Shown here: positions 1 to 6,249 of the stretch, piece by piece
Layout of the letters: every line of letters begins with the position of its first letter
Position numbering within the stretch: the first letter of the stretch is position 1
Source of the DNA: Nitrospirota bacterium
GTDB lineage: Bacteria; Nitrospirota; Nitrospiria; Nitrospirales; Nitrospiraceae
Direction: 5' to 3'
NCBI GenBank assembly: GCA_016222925.1
Contig: JACRQB010000247.1
Span: forward strand, 1 to 15,756
DNA: 15,756 bases
Position numbers and translations under genes: made by a program
Notes under the pieces: model-generated
What the model saw: only the letters and a program-made list of their open reading frames with translations
Databases searched by the model: none
What the model was told of the DNA's origin: nothing

Positions 1-186
1 TTCACTAAAGATGGAATACGGCAAGAAGAATGGATTTTTGAGGATTGGGAAAGCTCGGCGATTGTCCGTCACCGCTATCTCTACTTCGAGGAAGGGATCC
101 TGATGGGAGGATGGTACGAAGGTTCGCGCGAACGCCGCTCTCGCGACTTCCCCGCAGAAAAACCGCACCCACAAATTCAGCCCTAG
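1..186 (+). CDS. C-terminal part of a conserved protein, possibly lipoprotein-like (5' end outside window)
   Basis: Frame 1 is open from the first base to a TAG at 184-186, giving 61 residues. The stretch EEWIFEDW followed by RYLYFEEGILMGGW (residues 9-38) reads like a folded beta-rich domain. It recalls BamE/OmlA-like and other small exported proteins, whose 'eeWiY...YLyFenGkL' strands look similar. This is a resemblance, not an identification. The last 20 residues are charged and proline-rich, like a disordered tail. The start, any signal peptide and the operon context lie left of the window. It is convergent with the minus-strand gene ending at 356. I trust it as coding because of its composition and because the antisense frames read as low-quality Arg/Ser-rich peptide. 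Confidence 0.6.
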   Translation, partial: FTKDGIRQEEWIFEDWESSAIVRHRYLYFEEGILMGGWYEGSRERRSRDFPAEKPHPQIQP

Positions 187-355
187 CCCTCCAGCACGCA
201 GGCGACCTCGTGAATCGGAGTTTCTCTCTTGTCGTCAAGAACGCATCTGCCACATTTATGCTTGCGCTCGCTCGCCTCGCGGCGAAGCCGAGGGCCTCGC
301 TGGGCGTGGGCGAAGCGGGCTTCGCGAACGACGACTGTGCCTGATTCAGCTGCAG
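187..355. other. Intergenic region with GC-rich hairpins between convergent genes
   Basis: No convincing gene lies here. The stretch 260-325 is rich in short CG-containing repeats (gctcg, cctcg, gcgaag). It can form a 6-bp stem (310-315 GCGAAG with 320-325 CTTCGC, four-base loop) and a looser one around 271-295. No T-run follows either stem, so a classical terminator is not supported. The position between two convergent genes would suit a transcription stop or a degenerate intergenic repeat. Confidence 0.3.
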
Positions 356-586
356 TTAGGCTGACGTCTCTCGGATAGACAGTCGCAGCCGGCTCAGAAG
401 GACTTCGGCACGCGCCTGGTCAGAGGCATCGACCATGACCCGGCTGACAAAGAACGGCACACCCGGATAGAGGCTACTAACATGTTCACCGTGGACGACG
501 TAGGCGATGCCGTTGCCGTTGAGCAAGCTCTTGATCATCGCGAGCTCGCCGACGTCTTGCGCATTGGTGAGATGAATCATCCGCAT
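356..586 (-). CDS. DUF2007-like small protein (putative signal-transducing protein)
   Basis: A 76-residue protein starting MRMIHLTN and containing GELAMIKSLLNGNGIAY (about residues 14-30) and a VPFFVSRVMVDASD segment (about 48-61). This layout (move along the chain, 'l..i.s.L...gI', 'v...d...A..iL') is typical of the DUF2007 ferredoxin-like fold, annotated as a putative prokaryotic signal-transducing protein. No partner or ligand is known with confidence. The frame stays open upstream to 718, but that extra stretch is Arg/Cys/Asn-rich and unlike the family. The ATG at 586, or the second ATG at 580, is therefore preferred, with a GGCGG stretch just upstream as a weak ribosome site. It lies downstream of the unknown gene 672-956 on the same strand and may be co-transcribed with it. 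Confidence 0.65.
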   Translation of the reverse strand: MRMIHLTNAQDVGELAMIKSLLNGNGIAYVVHGEHVSSLYPGVPFFVSRVMVDASDQARAEVLLSRLRLSIRETSA

Positions 587-671
587 GAGCCGCCCGCCGA
601 TCGGTCGTTCATGCGTGAAACGTGCCCATTGGTTGCACTTTGCCGTCTCTCGCTTTACACTCGAACACGAG

Positions 672-956
672 TTACGGAGTTTCTGTAATTCGCGCGCGCC
701 GTTCCTGCCCCGGACCACCCGAGACAGTCAGCACGCGCTTCCACTCACGGATCTGGTAAATGGCCCAGGCATTCGGTTGGCCCTTGAAGAACGCAGTAGG
801 ATCCACGCCACTGGCATTGAGGAAGATTGGCTCGGTAAATCCCTCTTCTAACACGTAGTCCAGTAGCGATTCGGTCGTAAAGCCCGTCCCACGAAGGGTC
901 ACGTCGGCCAACACCGTGAGGATTTCTTCAGGATTCTGAATCGTTATTGGATTCAT
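672..956 (-). CDS. Conserved hypothetical small protein, 94 aa
   Basis: I do not recognise this family. The product is soluble, with no signal peptide or membrane segment. It has an acidic N-terminal half (IQNPEEILTVLADV, residues 6-19) and a middle containing LLDYVLEEGFTEPIFLN (31-47) and a Trp-containing strand (AWAIYQIREW, 63-72). The last 20 residues are Gly/Arg-rich and probably unstructured. The ATG at 956 is the natural start, but no strong ribosome site precedes it. It is divergent from the diiron oxidase gene, with only about 56 bases between the starts, so a shared promoter region is likely. The downstream neighbour on the same strand is the DUF2007-like gene, 85 bases away. Confidence 0.5.
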   Translation of the reverse strand: MNPITIQNPEEILTVLADVTLRGTGFTTESLLDYVLEEGFTEPIFLNASGVDPTAFFKGQPNAWAIYQIREWKRVLTVSGGPGQERRARITETP

Positions 957-1012
957 CGGCTTTTACTCTGTAATCCGAATTGTAACGACGCTCCACCGAA
1001 GAAGGCAAGACA

Positions 1013-1765
1013 TTGGTGCCTGTTCACATGAAGAAATCTGCGTTTCTTGAAGCGCTCCTCCGGATCATGGACGACAAGCATCACTGGGCTTGGGAATATT
1101 TTTCTTCCGGCCGACTCAGCAAAGCCCAGCTCAAAATTCACTTTCAGCATGAGTACGCCGTCTATGTTCGAGACTTTCCTGTCTTCTTATCACGAATCCT
1201 TGGAACGAATCCCCCGCTTTCAGTCCGCCATATGTTGGCGGAGAACATCTATGAGGAAGAAACCGGAGGGCTCTCGCTGGGGCAATCTCATCCTGAGCTT
1301 TTCCTGACGATGATGGAAGGATTGGGCTTCCGCCGACGGGATTTTGAACGTGCCCACCTGCTGCCCGCGGCCCGAACCTATCGCGCCTGGCTGGAGCACA
1401 TGTCGAGCCATCGCCAGTGGGTGATTGCCGCCTCGATCTTGACCATCTTCGTTGAAGGCAGCGTGAAGGATCGCGAGGAGATTCTTGCGCCTCCTGAGAA
1501 CAAACATCCGGAAGATATCGAATCCATCATCAGCCTTCATCCCTTGGTCAGGTATCATGGGATTTCGCCAAGCCGAATGGACCTGATCCGAGCCCACCAG
1601 ATGGTTGAGGCAGGCCATCGGCATGATGCCTATGATATGGTCGTCAATTACACACCGCCTACGCTTCGGCAATCGGTGCTGACAGGCGTTAAAAAGAGCT
1701 TGTCTCTATGGCTGAACTATCGTGATGCGGTCGCCCAGGCCTGTGGTATTAAGCCACTCTCATGA
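1013..1765 (+). CDS. Haem-oxygenase-fold diiron oxidase, CADD/iron-containing redox enzyme family
   Basis: A 250-residue all-helical protein of the TenA/PqqC/CADD superfamily. Candidate metal ligands match the family pattern: the Glu cluster 81-83 and His93 (EEE...SHPELF), Glu149 (IFVEGS), then His195, Glu199 and His202 in RAHQMVEAGH, with the H-x3-E-x2-H spacing of CADD's last three ligands. Known members oxidise small substrates with O2 at a diiron site; CADD itself makes p-aminobenzoate from its own tyrosine. Here the segment aligned with that tyrosine reads HWAWEYF, with Trp27 at the key position, so another reaction is possible. The start is a TTG at 1013, with GAAGG 8-11 bases upstream; an in-frame ATG at 1028 is the alternative. 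It overlaps the following SUMF1-domain gene by four bases (ATGA), so the two are translationally coupled. Confidence 0.85.
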   Translation: MVPVHMKKSAFLEALLRIMDDKHHWAWEYFSSGRLSKAQLKIHFQHEYAVYVRDFPVFLSRILGTNPPLSVRHMLAENIYEEETGGLSLGQSHPELFLTMMEGLGFRRRDFERAHLLPAARTYRAWLEHMSSHRQWVIAASILTIFVEGSVKDREEILAPPENKHPEDIESIISLHPLVRYHGISPSRMDLIRAHQMVEAGHRHDAYDMVVNYTPPTLRQSVLTGVKKSLSLWLNYRDAVAQACGIKPLS

Positions 1766-2646
1766 CCCGAGCCTTCCTCTCCTGCTGTGTACTCTTCCTT
1801 GCCCTCAGCCATCACCCGGCGGCTACCGGCACAGACATTCCTGCAAACATGGCCCTGATTCCTCCAGGAGAGTTTACGATGGGAAGCCCCGAGGGAAGCG
1901 ATGGTTTCCCTGACGAACGTCCGGAACGACGGATCTTCCTCAGTGGATACTTCCTTGACCGTTTTGAGATCACCAACCAGGCCTATTTGGCCTTCGTGCA
2001 AGCAACGGGTCATCGCGCGCCAGCGAACGCCACCCAAGCCGCAACGCTCTGGACAAACAATCGCCCCCTCCCGGGCATCGAAGACCATCCCATCGTCAAT
2101 GTGAGCTGGGAGGATGCCGACGCCTACTGCCGCTGGGCCGGGAAACGCCTCCCGACCGAAGCGGAATGGGAAAAGGCCGCACGAGGGACCGACGGGCGAC
2201 GCTATCCATGGGGAAAGGATTGGGACTTGTCTAGAGCCAACAGTGCCAGCTACTGGGCGCAACGGACGATTGAGTTCCAGAGCGGAGCGGATTGGGATGC
2301 CTTCTGGGTCAGCGGCGAGGGAGCTCGTCTGGCCAAGGAAAAAGGAATACAGGGAGAAGTCCTGACCATGCCAGTCGACAGTTTTCCACACACAGTAAGC
2401 CCGTACGGCCTATTCAGCATGGCCGGCAATGCCTCGGAATGGGTGCAGGACTGGTACGACCCGAATTACTATAAAAATGCCCCGCTCACGGACCCCACTG
2501 GTCCCGTTCAAGGCGCCATCAAAGCCATGCGTGGTGGGTCATGGCTCAAACCGGCTGCCAGCCTCCGCACCAGCGATCGCGATTGGGGCACGATGGACAG
2601 CCGTCCCAGCGGCACTGGCTTTCGTTGCGCACAAGACGCGTATTAG
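1762..2646 (+). CDS. Exported SUMF1/formylglycine-generating-enzyme-domain protein
   Basis: A 294-residue protein with an N-terminal signal peptide (hydrophobic residues 4-17) and one complete FGE-sulfatase (SUMF1) domain. Family marks in order: MALIPPGEFTMGS (30-42), DERPERRIFL (51-60), DRFEITNQAYLAF (66-78), HPIVNVSWEDADAYCRWAGKRLPTEAEWE as two blocks (109-137), YPWG (148-151), YGLFSMAGNASEWVQDWY (215-232), RGGSW (257-261) and GFRCA (286-290). True formylglycine-generating enzymes use a cysteine pair in the C-terminal block to bind copper. Here that block (KPAASLRTSDRDW) has no cysteine, so sulfatase maturation is unlikely; a structural or binding role in the periplasm is more probable. The start ATG lies inside the stop of the diiron oxidase gene. 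The transcript end is not marked by any hairpin before the convergent gene at 2721. Confidence 0.85.
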   Translation: MTRAFLSCCVLFLALSHHPAATGTDIPANMALIPPGEFTMGSPEGSDGFPDERPERRIFLSGYFLDRFEITNQAYLAFVQATGHRAPANATQAATLWTNNRPLPGIEDHPIVNVSWEDADAYCRWAGKRLPTEAEWEKAARGTDGRRYPWGKDWDLSRANSASYWAQRTIEFQSGADWDAFWVSGEGARLAKEKGIQGEVLTMPVDSFPHTVSPYGLFSMAGNASEWVQDWYDPNYYKNAPLTDPTGPVQGAIKAMRGGSWLKPAASLRTSDRDWGTMDSRPSGTGFRCAQDAY

Positions 2647-2720
2647 CAGGCTATCCCCTTGTACCTCCGTCAATTCATATTGCTCACACCTCTGCACGAC
2701 GCACTCACGGTTCAATGAAA

Positions 2721-3412
2721 TCAGCGAGAGTGCGGCTTGAGGACAACCTCCACCTGTTCAACCCTCACCACAGGCATGATGAGGCCAACCCCTTCCTCCT
2801 CGTGCGAGAAATCATAGATGATCGACTCGGAGGGAATCAGCGCACCAGCCATCACGACCACTACTTCCACTTTTTCACGTTTGGCGAGGCTTCGACTGAT
2901 CAGACCGGCAAGTTTCTGTTCGGCCTCACGCGCAAATTGCTCGGGAACTCCTCAGGCTTGAATCGGACCATACCCCAACCTGTTGAATTGAACACTGGCC
3001 CGATCGCCACTGTATAGCTCTTGGTGTCGGGATCGAATTGCGACAGTTCTCCAGGCCAGACGAAGGCCACATGCCAGTTCAGAACGAGGTTCTCCTCGCG
3101 TGCAGCATCCCTCTCGCGGTTCAGGTTGAAGAGCCGCTCATCATGTCCCAGATCATGATGACCATGGCCATAGACTGTGGCCCAATCGGGAGGCACCCCT
3201 TCCAGTGCCACAAGAAACGCCTCGATGGCGTTCCGCTCGATCAGGACGTGTGTCCCTACAGGAAGAAGAGCATCGAGTTTGCTCAGTGGAATTGTTCTCA
3301 GCTGACGAAGTCCGGTTGCATCTTCCGATCGGATTGGAGGCGGCACAAGAAGCAGACCTAAGAGGAGGAAACAAGCCAGCAGACGTGTAAAAGGCCTACT
3401 CACCACCGGCAT
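2721..3412 (-). pseudogene. Exported protein of unknown function, interrupted by a -1 frameshift
   Basis: The N-terminal 170 residues begin at an ATG (3412) with a clear signal peptide (LLACFLLLGLLLVPPP, residues 11-26). The domain that follows contains VGTHVLIERNAIEAFL, YGHGHHDLGHDERLFN and NWHVAFVWPGELSQFD. This frame ends at a TGA at 2900-2902. One frame over, the strand continues as coding-quality protein (QFAREAEQKLAGLI, EKVEVVVVMAGALIPSE, GLIMPVVRVEQVEVVLKP) to a TGA at 2721-2723. Adding one C to the CCC run at 2943-2945 joins the halves into FKPEEFPEQFAREAE, a continuous amphipathic helix, and gives a protein of 230 residues. Either the gene has lost one base or the sequence has a homopolymer error. 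The family is not recognised; a periplasmic location is inferred. Its start overlaps the end of the upstream gene by 17 bases. Confidence 0.7.
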
Positions 3413-3722
3413 GAGTCAGCACTCGGTTATACGAGGTCTTCAAGGCCGTCACGCCCTGATGATCATCGGTAAGTACTCCAGCATCGATCAAGACCGCAAG
3501 CCGAGGAGCCGGATTGAGTCGGCGCAGACCAGACTGCGTCAGGCCATCCATGGCCAAAGCCTTTTCATAGGTACCGAGCCAAGATTCCGTCACGGCGCGC
3601 AAGCCCGCATCCGTCGGTTTCATGCGGCCTAATCGCACTTGCTGCAGCAGCTTAATTAGCGGGTCGGATTGCAAGATAGCCGCGATCGCGCCTTGCACCG
3701 CCTGTTCATCCGGCGTGGCCAT
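3396..3722 (-). CDS. Conserved hypothetical protein, 108 aa
   Basis: I do not recognise this family. The product is a soluble, mostly helical protein starting MATPDEQAVQGAIAAILQSD, with LIKLLQQVRLGRMKPTDAGL (about residues 23-42), WLGTYEKALAMDGL and a final LTDDHQGVTALKTSYNRVL. No metal-binding motif, signal peptide or membrane helix is visible. A GTG at 3725 is directly upstream of the ATG at 3722 in the same frame. The purine run AAGAGG ends only two bases before the ATG, closer than usual for a ribosome site, so translation may depend on coupling: the FmdB-type gene stops at 3730, seven bases before. Its 3' end overlaps the start of the exported protein gene by 17 bases. All three genes form one minus-strand operon. 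Confidence 0.55.
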   Translation of the reverse strand: MATPDEQAVQGAIAAILQSDPLIKLLQQVRLGRMKPTDAGLRAVTESWLGTYEKALAMDGLTQSGLRRLNPAPRLAVLIDAGVLTDDHQGVTALKTSYNRVLTHAGGE

Positions 3723-3729
3723 CACCTCT

Positions 3730-3954
3730 TCAATTCATCGAGCAGGCGCCAGGCCCGCGGGGATCGCCGCAGCTGCCGCATGCGCCGGATCCGGCTGAGG
3801 ATGCCCAGCTGGTCGTGGCCCCGACTCCAAAGGCGGAAAACTGTTTATCGACCTTGCTCGTCTTGCACTGGGGACAAGCAGCCTCTGCCGATCCCTGGAT
3901 CAGCAACTCAAAACGGTGATTGCATTCACGGCACACATATTCGAATATAGGCAT
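3730..3954 (-). CDS. FmdB-type zinc ribbon protein
   Basis: A 74-residue protein starting MPIFEYVCRECNHRFELL. It has the four-cysteine zinc ribbon C8-x2-C11 and C27-x2-C30 (CPQC) that defines the FmdB/CxxC_CXXC_SSSS family of putative regulatory proteins. The domain is followed by a Gly/Ala/Ser tail with four more cysteines (GACGSCGDP and ACSMN, the last six residues ending the chain), common in this family and possibly metal-binding. The role is uncertain; the name comes from the fmd formamidase operon of Methylophilus. A strong ribosome site (AAGGAG, nine bases before the ATG) sets the start, and a sigma70-like promoter lies at 3984-4013. It is the first gene of the operon with the 108-residue and exported proteins, divergent from the hemW operon. 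Confidence 0.9.
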   Translation of the reverse strand: MPIFEYVCRECNHRFELLIQGSAEAACPQCKTSKVDKQFSAFGVGATTSWASSAGSGACGSCGDPRGPGACSMN

Positions 3955-3983
3955 AGTAGAGGACTCCTTCGTTTACTGAGACC

Positions 3984-4013
3984 ATTATAAAATCACCCAA
4001 GGCTGAATCGCAA
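3984..4013 (-). promoter_or_regulatory. Sigma70-like promoter of the FmdB-type operon
   Basis: On the minus strand TTGCGA (4008-4013) is followed after 18 bases by a perfect TATAAT (3984-3989). Transcription would start near 3976, just upstream of the AAGGAG ribosome site of the gene starting at 3954. It sits in the 72-base gap shared with the divergent gene at 4027. Confidence 0.5.
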
Positions 4014-4026
4014 CGATAGGGACCGT

Positions 4027-4299
4027 ATGTATCAGGAAGAAAAAACGTTTACGCTTCGCTTCACGCTGGAAGCCTCGTTTCCCGACGACTATACCGGAGA
4101 CGAGGATGAACAGCAGTGGCTACAGGAGTGGGAAGCCCGGATCAAACCGCAACTGCTCAAATCCGCTTTTGAGTCGCTTCGTAGGCATGATGGATGGGCG
4201 TCACACATCCGCAACCGAGGCGCTTCGCCGACCGATGAAATCGAAATCGTATTGGCCAAAGATTTCTCACGACCTCTTCCCGCCTCGCTGAAACGATGA
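4027..4299 (+). CDS. Conserved hypothetical protein upstream of hemW, 90 aa
   Basis: I do not recognise a named family. The product is small, acidic and soluble. An N-terminal strand (KTFTLRFTLEASFPDDY, residues 6-22) is followed by a helical Trp-rich segment (EQQWLQEWEARIKPQLL, 28-44), a HDGWASHIRNRG stretch and a C-terminal DEIEIVLAKDF strand (70-80). This looks like a compact alpha/beta fold. ATG 4027 is preceded by AGGG at a normal distance. Its stop overlaps the hemW start by four bases (ATGA), so the two are translationally coupled. The coupling suggests a role linked to haem delivery or simply a shared housekeeping transcript; the sequence does not decide between these. Confidence 0.65.
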   Translation: MYQEEKTFTLRFTLEASFPDDYTGDEDEQQWLQEWEARIKPQLLKSAFESLRRHDGWASHIRNRGASPTDEIEIVLAKDFSRPLPASLKR

Positions 4300-5426
4300 G
4301 CCCTTCGGACAACAACCTCGGTCTGTATGTTCATATCCCATTTTGCCGCCGCCGTTGCCACTTTTGCGCCTTCTACCTCGAAATCGCTCAACCCGATCCG
4401 ATGGCACGGTTTCACTCCGCCCTCATCCAAGAAATTGCACTCCATCATCGGCAAGACTCCCTGAATGGCCGCGCCCTGCAGAGCATCTACTTCGGTGGTG
4501 GAACACCGACGTCCCTCCCTGCCGATCAGCTGGCTGAGCTTCTGGCGCTGATTCGAGCGACCTGGCCGACCAGTGTCACGACGGAGGTCACGGTGGAGGC
4601 ACACCCTTCTTCTGTCACAGAAAGAGATCTCACAGTCCTGGCTGATGCCGGATTCAATCGGATCAGCTTTGGAGCGGAATCGATGACGGACAAGGATTTC
4701 GCCTCCATTGGCCGGTTTGGACAAGTGCAGGATACGGCGGCCGCGGTTCAAGCTGCGCGCCGCGCTGGCTTTGGAAATATCAACCTCGATCTGATGTACG
4801 GGCTCCCGGGCCAATCATTGCAGGATTGGACACGCACCTTGGAATCGCTCATGACGCTTACTCCATCGCATATCTCCTGTTATGCCCTCACCATTGAGGA
4901 GGGAACCAGGCTCGCCCAGGACATCGCTCGGAATCTTGTCCTGCCACCTGACGACATGCTTCAGCTCGACATGGAATCCGCAGCAGAGCGTTTCCTGGCC
5001 GAAGCAGGATTTTCCCGCTACGAAATTTCCAACTATGCCAAACCTGACTATGCCTGTCGCCATAATCTCCTCTACTGGACCGGTGGCGAGTATCTTGGAC
5101 TCGGCCCAAGCGCACAGTCCTATCTCCATGGAATCCGGTTTGGAAATATTGCGGATCTCGAAGCCTATGCGGCATGCTTAAACGACAACCGTCTGCCGAT
5201 GACCGACCGTACAATTCTCTCGGCACCCGAGCGCCAGCGAGATGCCCTCGTGTTCGGCCTGCGTCTTCTTCGTGGTGTCCCCCGAAAGACCGTCAAGGCT
5301 GCGGAACGAGATCATCAGATCGACGAACTTGTCGCGAACGGCCTGCTCGATGCCGATCACGATCGAGTACGCCTGACTTCCTTGGGACGGCGCTACGCTG
5401 ATACGGTAGCCGAGCAGCTGTTCTAA
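4296..5426 (+). CDS. hemW: Radical SAM haem chaperone HemW
   Basis: A 376-residue radical SAM protein of the HemN/HemW group. The 4Fe-4S-binding motif C17-x3-C21-x2-C24 (IPFCRRRCHFCAFY) is followed by IYFGGGTPTSL, the TTEVTVEAHP strand, GFNRISFGAESM, INLDLMYGLPGQ and, near residue 240, YEISNYAKPDYACRHNLLYW, then GEYLGLGPSAQSYL. This last block and the C-terminal winged-helix-like domain are typical of HemW. The Cys after the three cluster cysteines found in true coproporphyrinogen dehydrogenase HemN (CxxxCxxCxC) is replaced by Phe (CAFY), which also points to HemW. HemW binds haem and is thought to insert it into respiratory enzymes. The length is normal for the family. The ATG at 4296 overlaps the preceding stop. 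Confidence 0.93.
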   Translation: MSPSDNNLGLYVHIPFCRRRCHFCAFYLEIAQPDPMARFHSALIQEIALHHRQDSLNGRALQSIYFGGGTPTSLPADQLAELLALIRATWPTSVTTEVTVEAHPSSVTERDLTVLADAGFNRISFGAESMTDKDFASIGRFGQVQDTAAAVQAARRAGFGNINLDLMYGLPGQSLQDWTRTLESLMTLTPSHISCYALTIEEGTRLAQDIARNLVLPPDDMLQLDMESAAERFLAEAGFSRYEISNYAKPDYACRHNLLYWTGGEYLGLGPSAQSYLHGIRFGNIADLEAYAACLNDNRLPMTDRTILSAPERQRDALVFGLRLLRGVPRKTVKAAERDHQIDELVANGLLDADHDRVRLTSLGRRYADTVAEQLF

Positions 5427-5551
5427 ATGGGTCATGAAAACCGGCACATCGAACATGCTGAACGGCAGTAATACTCATCCTCTTTCCTGCAGTTGAGCCT
5501 CTACCCCGATTGACAACACGGTCGCAATTAGAGAAGACTACCGGAGCTATT

Positions 5552-5557
5552 AGGAGG
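5552..5557 (+). promoter_or_regulatory. Strong ribosome binding site deciding the start at 5564
   Basis: AGGAGG at 5552-5557, six bases before ATG 5564. It shows that the in-frame ATG at 5510 is not the start of the small charged protein. Confidence 0.75.
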
Positions 5558-5563
5558 AACCTC

Positions 5564-5773
5564 ATGCCGGTGAATATGGATCCGTCGAAGAAACGGCGTC
5601 GCCCCCAGACGACCACCGCCGCAGCTGAGGACAGGCTCGCGGAGGCTACCACGACACCCGCGCGACAAACCTTTGGAGAAGAAACGGAAACGGATCGTGA
5701 AAAGGATTTGGCTGATGCCGAGCTGAAAAACCTATGGGATGCAACTGAAGTGATTGACATGGACAAGGTTTAA
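5564..5773 (+). CDS. Small charged hypothetical protein, 69 aa
   Basis: A product of 69 residues starting MPVNMDPSKKRRRPQ, with a basic N-terminal patch (KKRRR, residues 9-13), a Thr/Ala-rich middle and an acidic C-terminal helix (EKDLADAELKNLWDATEVIDMDKV). The polar, low-complexity composition suggests a largely disordered protein. No family is recognised. The consensus Shine-Dalgarno sequence AGGAGG ahead of ATG 5564 is the best evidence that it is real and fixes the start. It stands alone between hemW (137 bases upstream, same strand, no terminator seen) and the palindromic repeat at 5809. Confidence 0.6.
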   Translation: MPVNMDPSKKRRRPQTTTAAAEDRLAEATTTPARQTFGEETETDREKDLADAELKNLWDATEVIDMDKV

Positions 5774-5808
5774 ACTCCTGAGAAGAACATTGTATGGTCC
5801 CAGAGAAT

Positions 5809-5919
5809 GCTGAAAATGCTCTTCCAGCGAGGCCGCAGCGAGCGAAAGGTCGAAGCGTGCGCGGTTGGTACGTTGAGGCCTTGAGCGATGCGAGAACGAC
5901 GCTGGAGGGCTTTTGCAGC
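5809..5919. repeat. Long imperfect palindromic intergenic repeat
   Basis: The outer arms GCTGAAAATGCTCTTCCAGCG (5809-5829) and, on the other strand, GCTGCAAAAGCCCTCCAGCG (5919-5900) pair nearly completely. The inner part (AGGCCGCAGCGAGCG... against ...GAGCGATGCGAGAACG) continues the pairing less perfectly towards a centre near 5865. The whole 111-base element would fold as one long stem-loop. I recall very similar GC-rich 'GCTGAAAA...CCAGC' elements scattered between genes in Nitrospira genomes, so this is probably one copy of a dispersed repeat family. It sits just upstream of the ClpS-like gene and ends 34 bases before its start, so it would lie in the 5' untranslated region or act as a terminator for the upstream gene. 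Confidence 0.65.
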
Positions 5920-5952
5920 GTCCTCAGTAAGGCCTGCTAGAAACTCCGCTCC

Positions 5953-6249
5953 ATGCCGACACCTGCCACGCCACAGACGATTCCCGACATCACCGAAGAC
6001 GTGCAAGTCGGTTCGGGAACCGGATTCGAGTCTCGTGTCGTCGTCTACAACTGCGACTGTCACACCTACCAACAAGTGATCGAGCTATTTTGCCGGTTTA
6101 TTCCCAGGATGACCTCGACCAAAGCATTTGAGTTGGCCTATCGGATCGACCATGATGGGGAAGCCATCGTCTTCACCGGATCGACGGAACAGGCGGATGA
6201 CATTGCGGCAAAACTTGCAGGGGGTGGGCTCAGAGTGGCCGTGCAGTAA
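5953..6249 (+). CDS. ClpS-like adaptor protein with altered N-degron pocket
   Basis: A 98-residue protein with a disordered N-terminal tail (about residues 1-26) and a ClpS-type core: SRVVVYNCDCHTYQQVIELF (28-46), FELAYRIDHDGEAIVFTGSTEQADDIAAKL (59-88). ClpS delivers N-degron substrates to ClpAP/ClpCP. The tail and core layout and length are normal. In the canonical pocket Asn-Asp-Asp and a His bind the substrate's free amino group. Here the triplet is Asn33-Cys34-Asp35, and the position of the conserved His is Asp66, with His67 next to it. Binding of classical N-degrons may therefore be lost or changed. A TAG five codons upstream limits the start to ATG 5953, and no good ribosome site is visible. 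The 3' part is overlapped by an antisense reading frame from 6546. Confidence 0.75.
   Translation: MPTPATPQTIPDITEDVQVGSGTGFESRVVVYNCDCHTYQQVIELFCRFIPRMTSTKAFELAYRIDHDGEAIVFTGSTEQADDIAAKLAGGGLRVAVQ

Noticed and set aside
310..325. GCGAAG/CTTCGC hairpin as a rho-independent terminator
   Set aside because: No T-run follows on either strand.
45..344. 99-codon plus-strand open frame near the left edge
   Set aside because: It overlaps the better-supported frame ending at 186 and is Arg/Pro-rich without a ribosome site.
1717..2391. 224-codon minus-strand open frame inside the SUMF1 gene
   Set aside because: It lies fully antisense to a gene with clear family motifs and reads as Arg/Gly/Ser-rich peptide with no recognisable domain.
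4089..4814. 241-codon minus-strand open frame over the 4027 gene and hemW
   Set aside because: It is antisense to hemW, whose motifs are unmistakable; the composition is that of a shadow frame.
5510..5541. TTGACA at 5510-5515 as a promoter for the small charged protein
   Set aside because: No acceptable -10 hexamer is present at 16-19 bases; kept only as a possibility.
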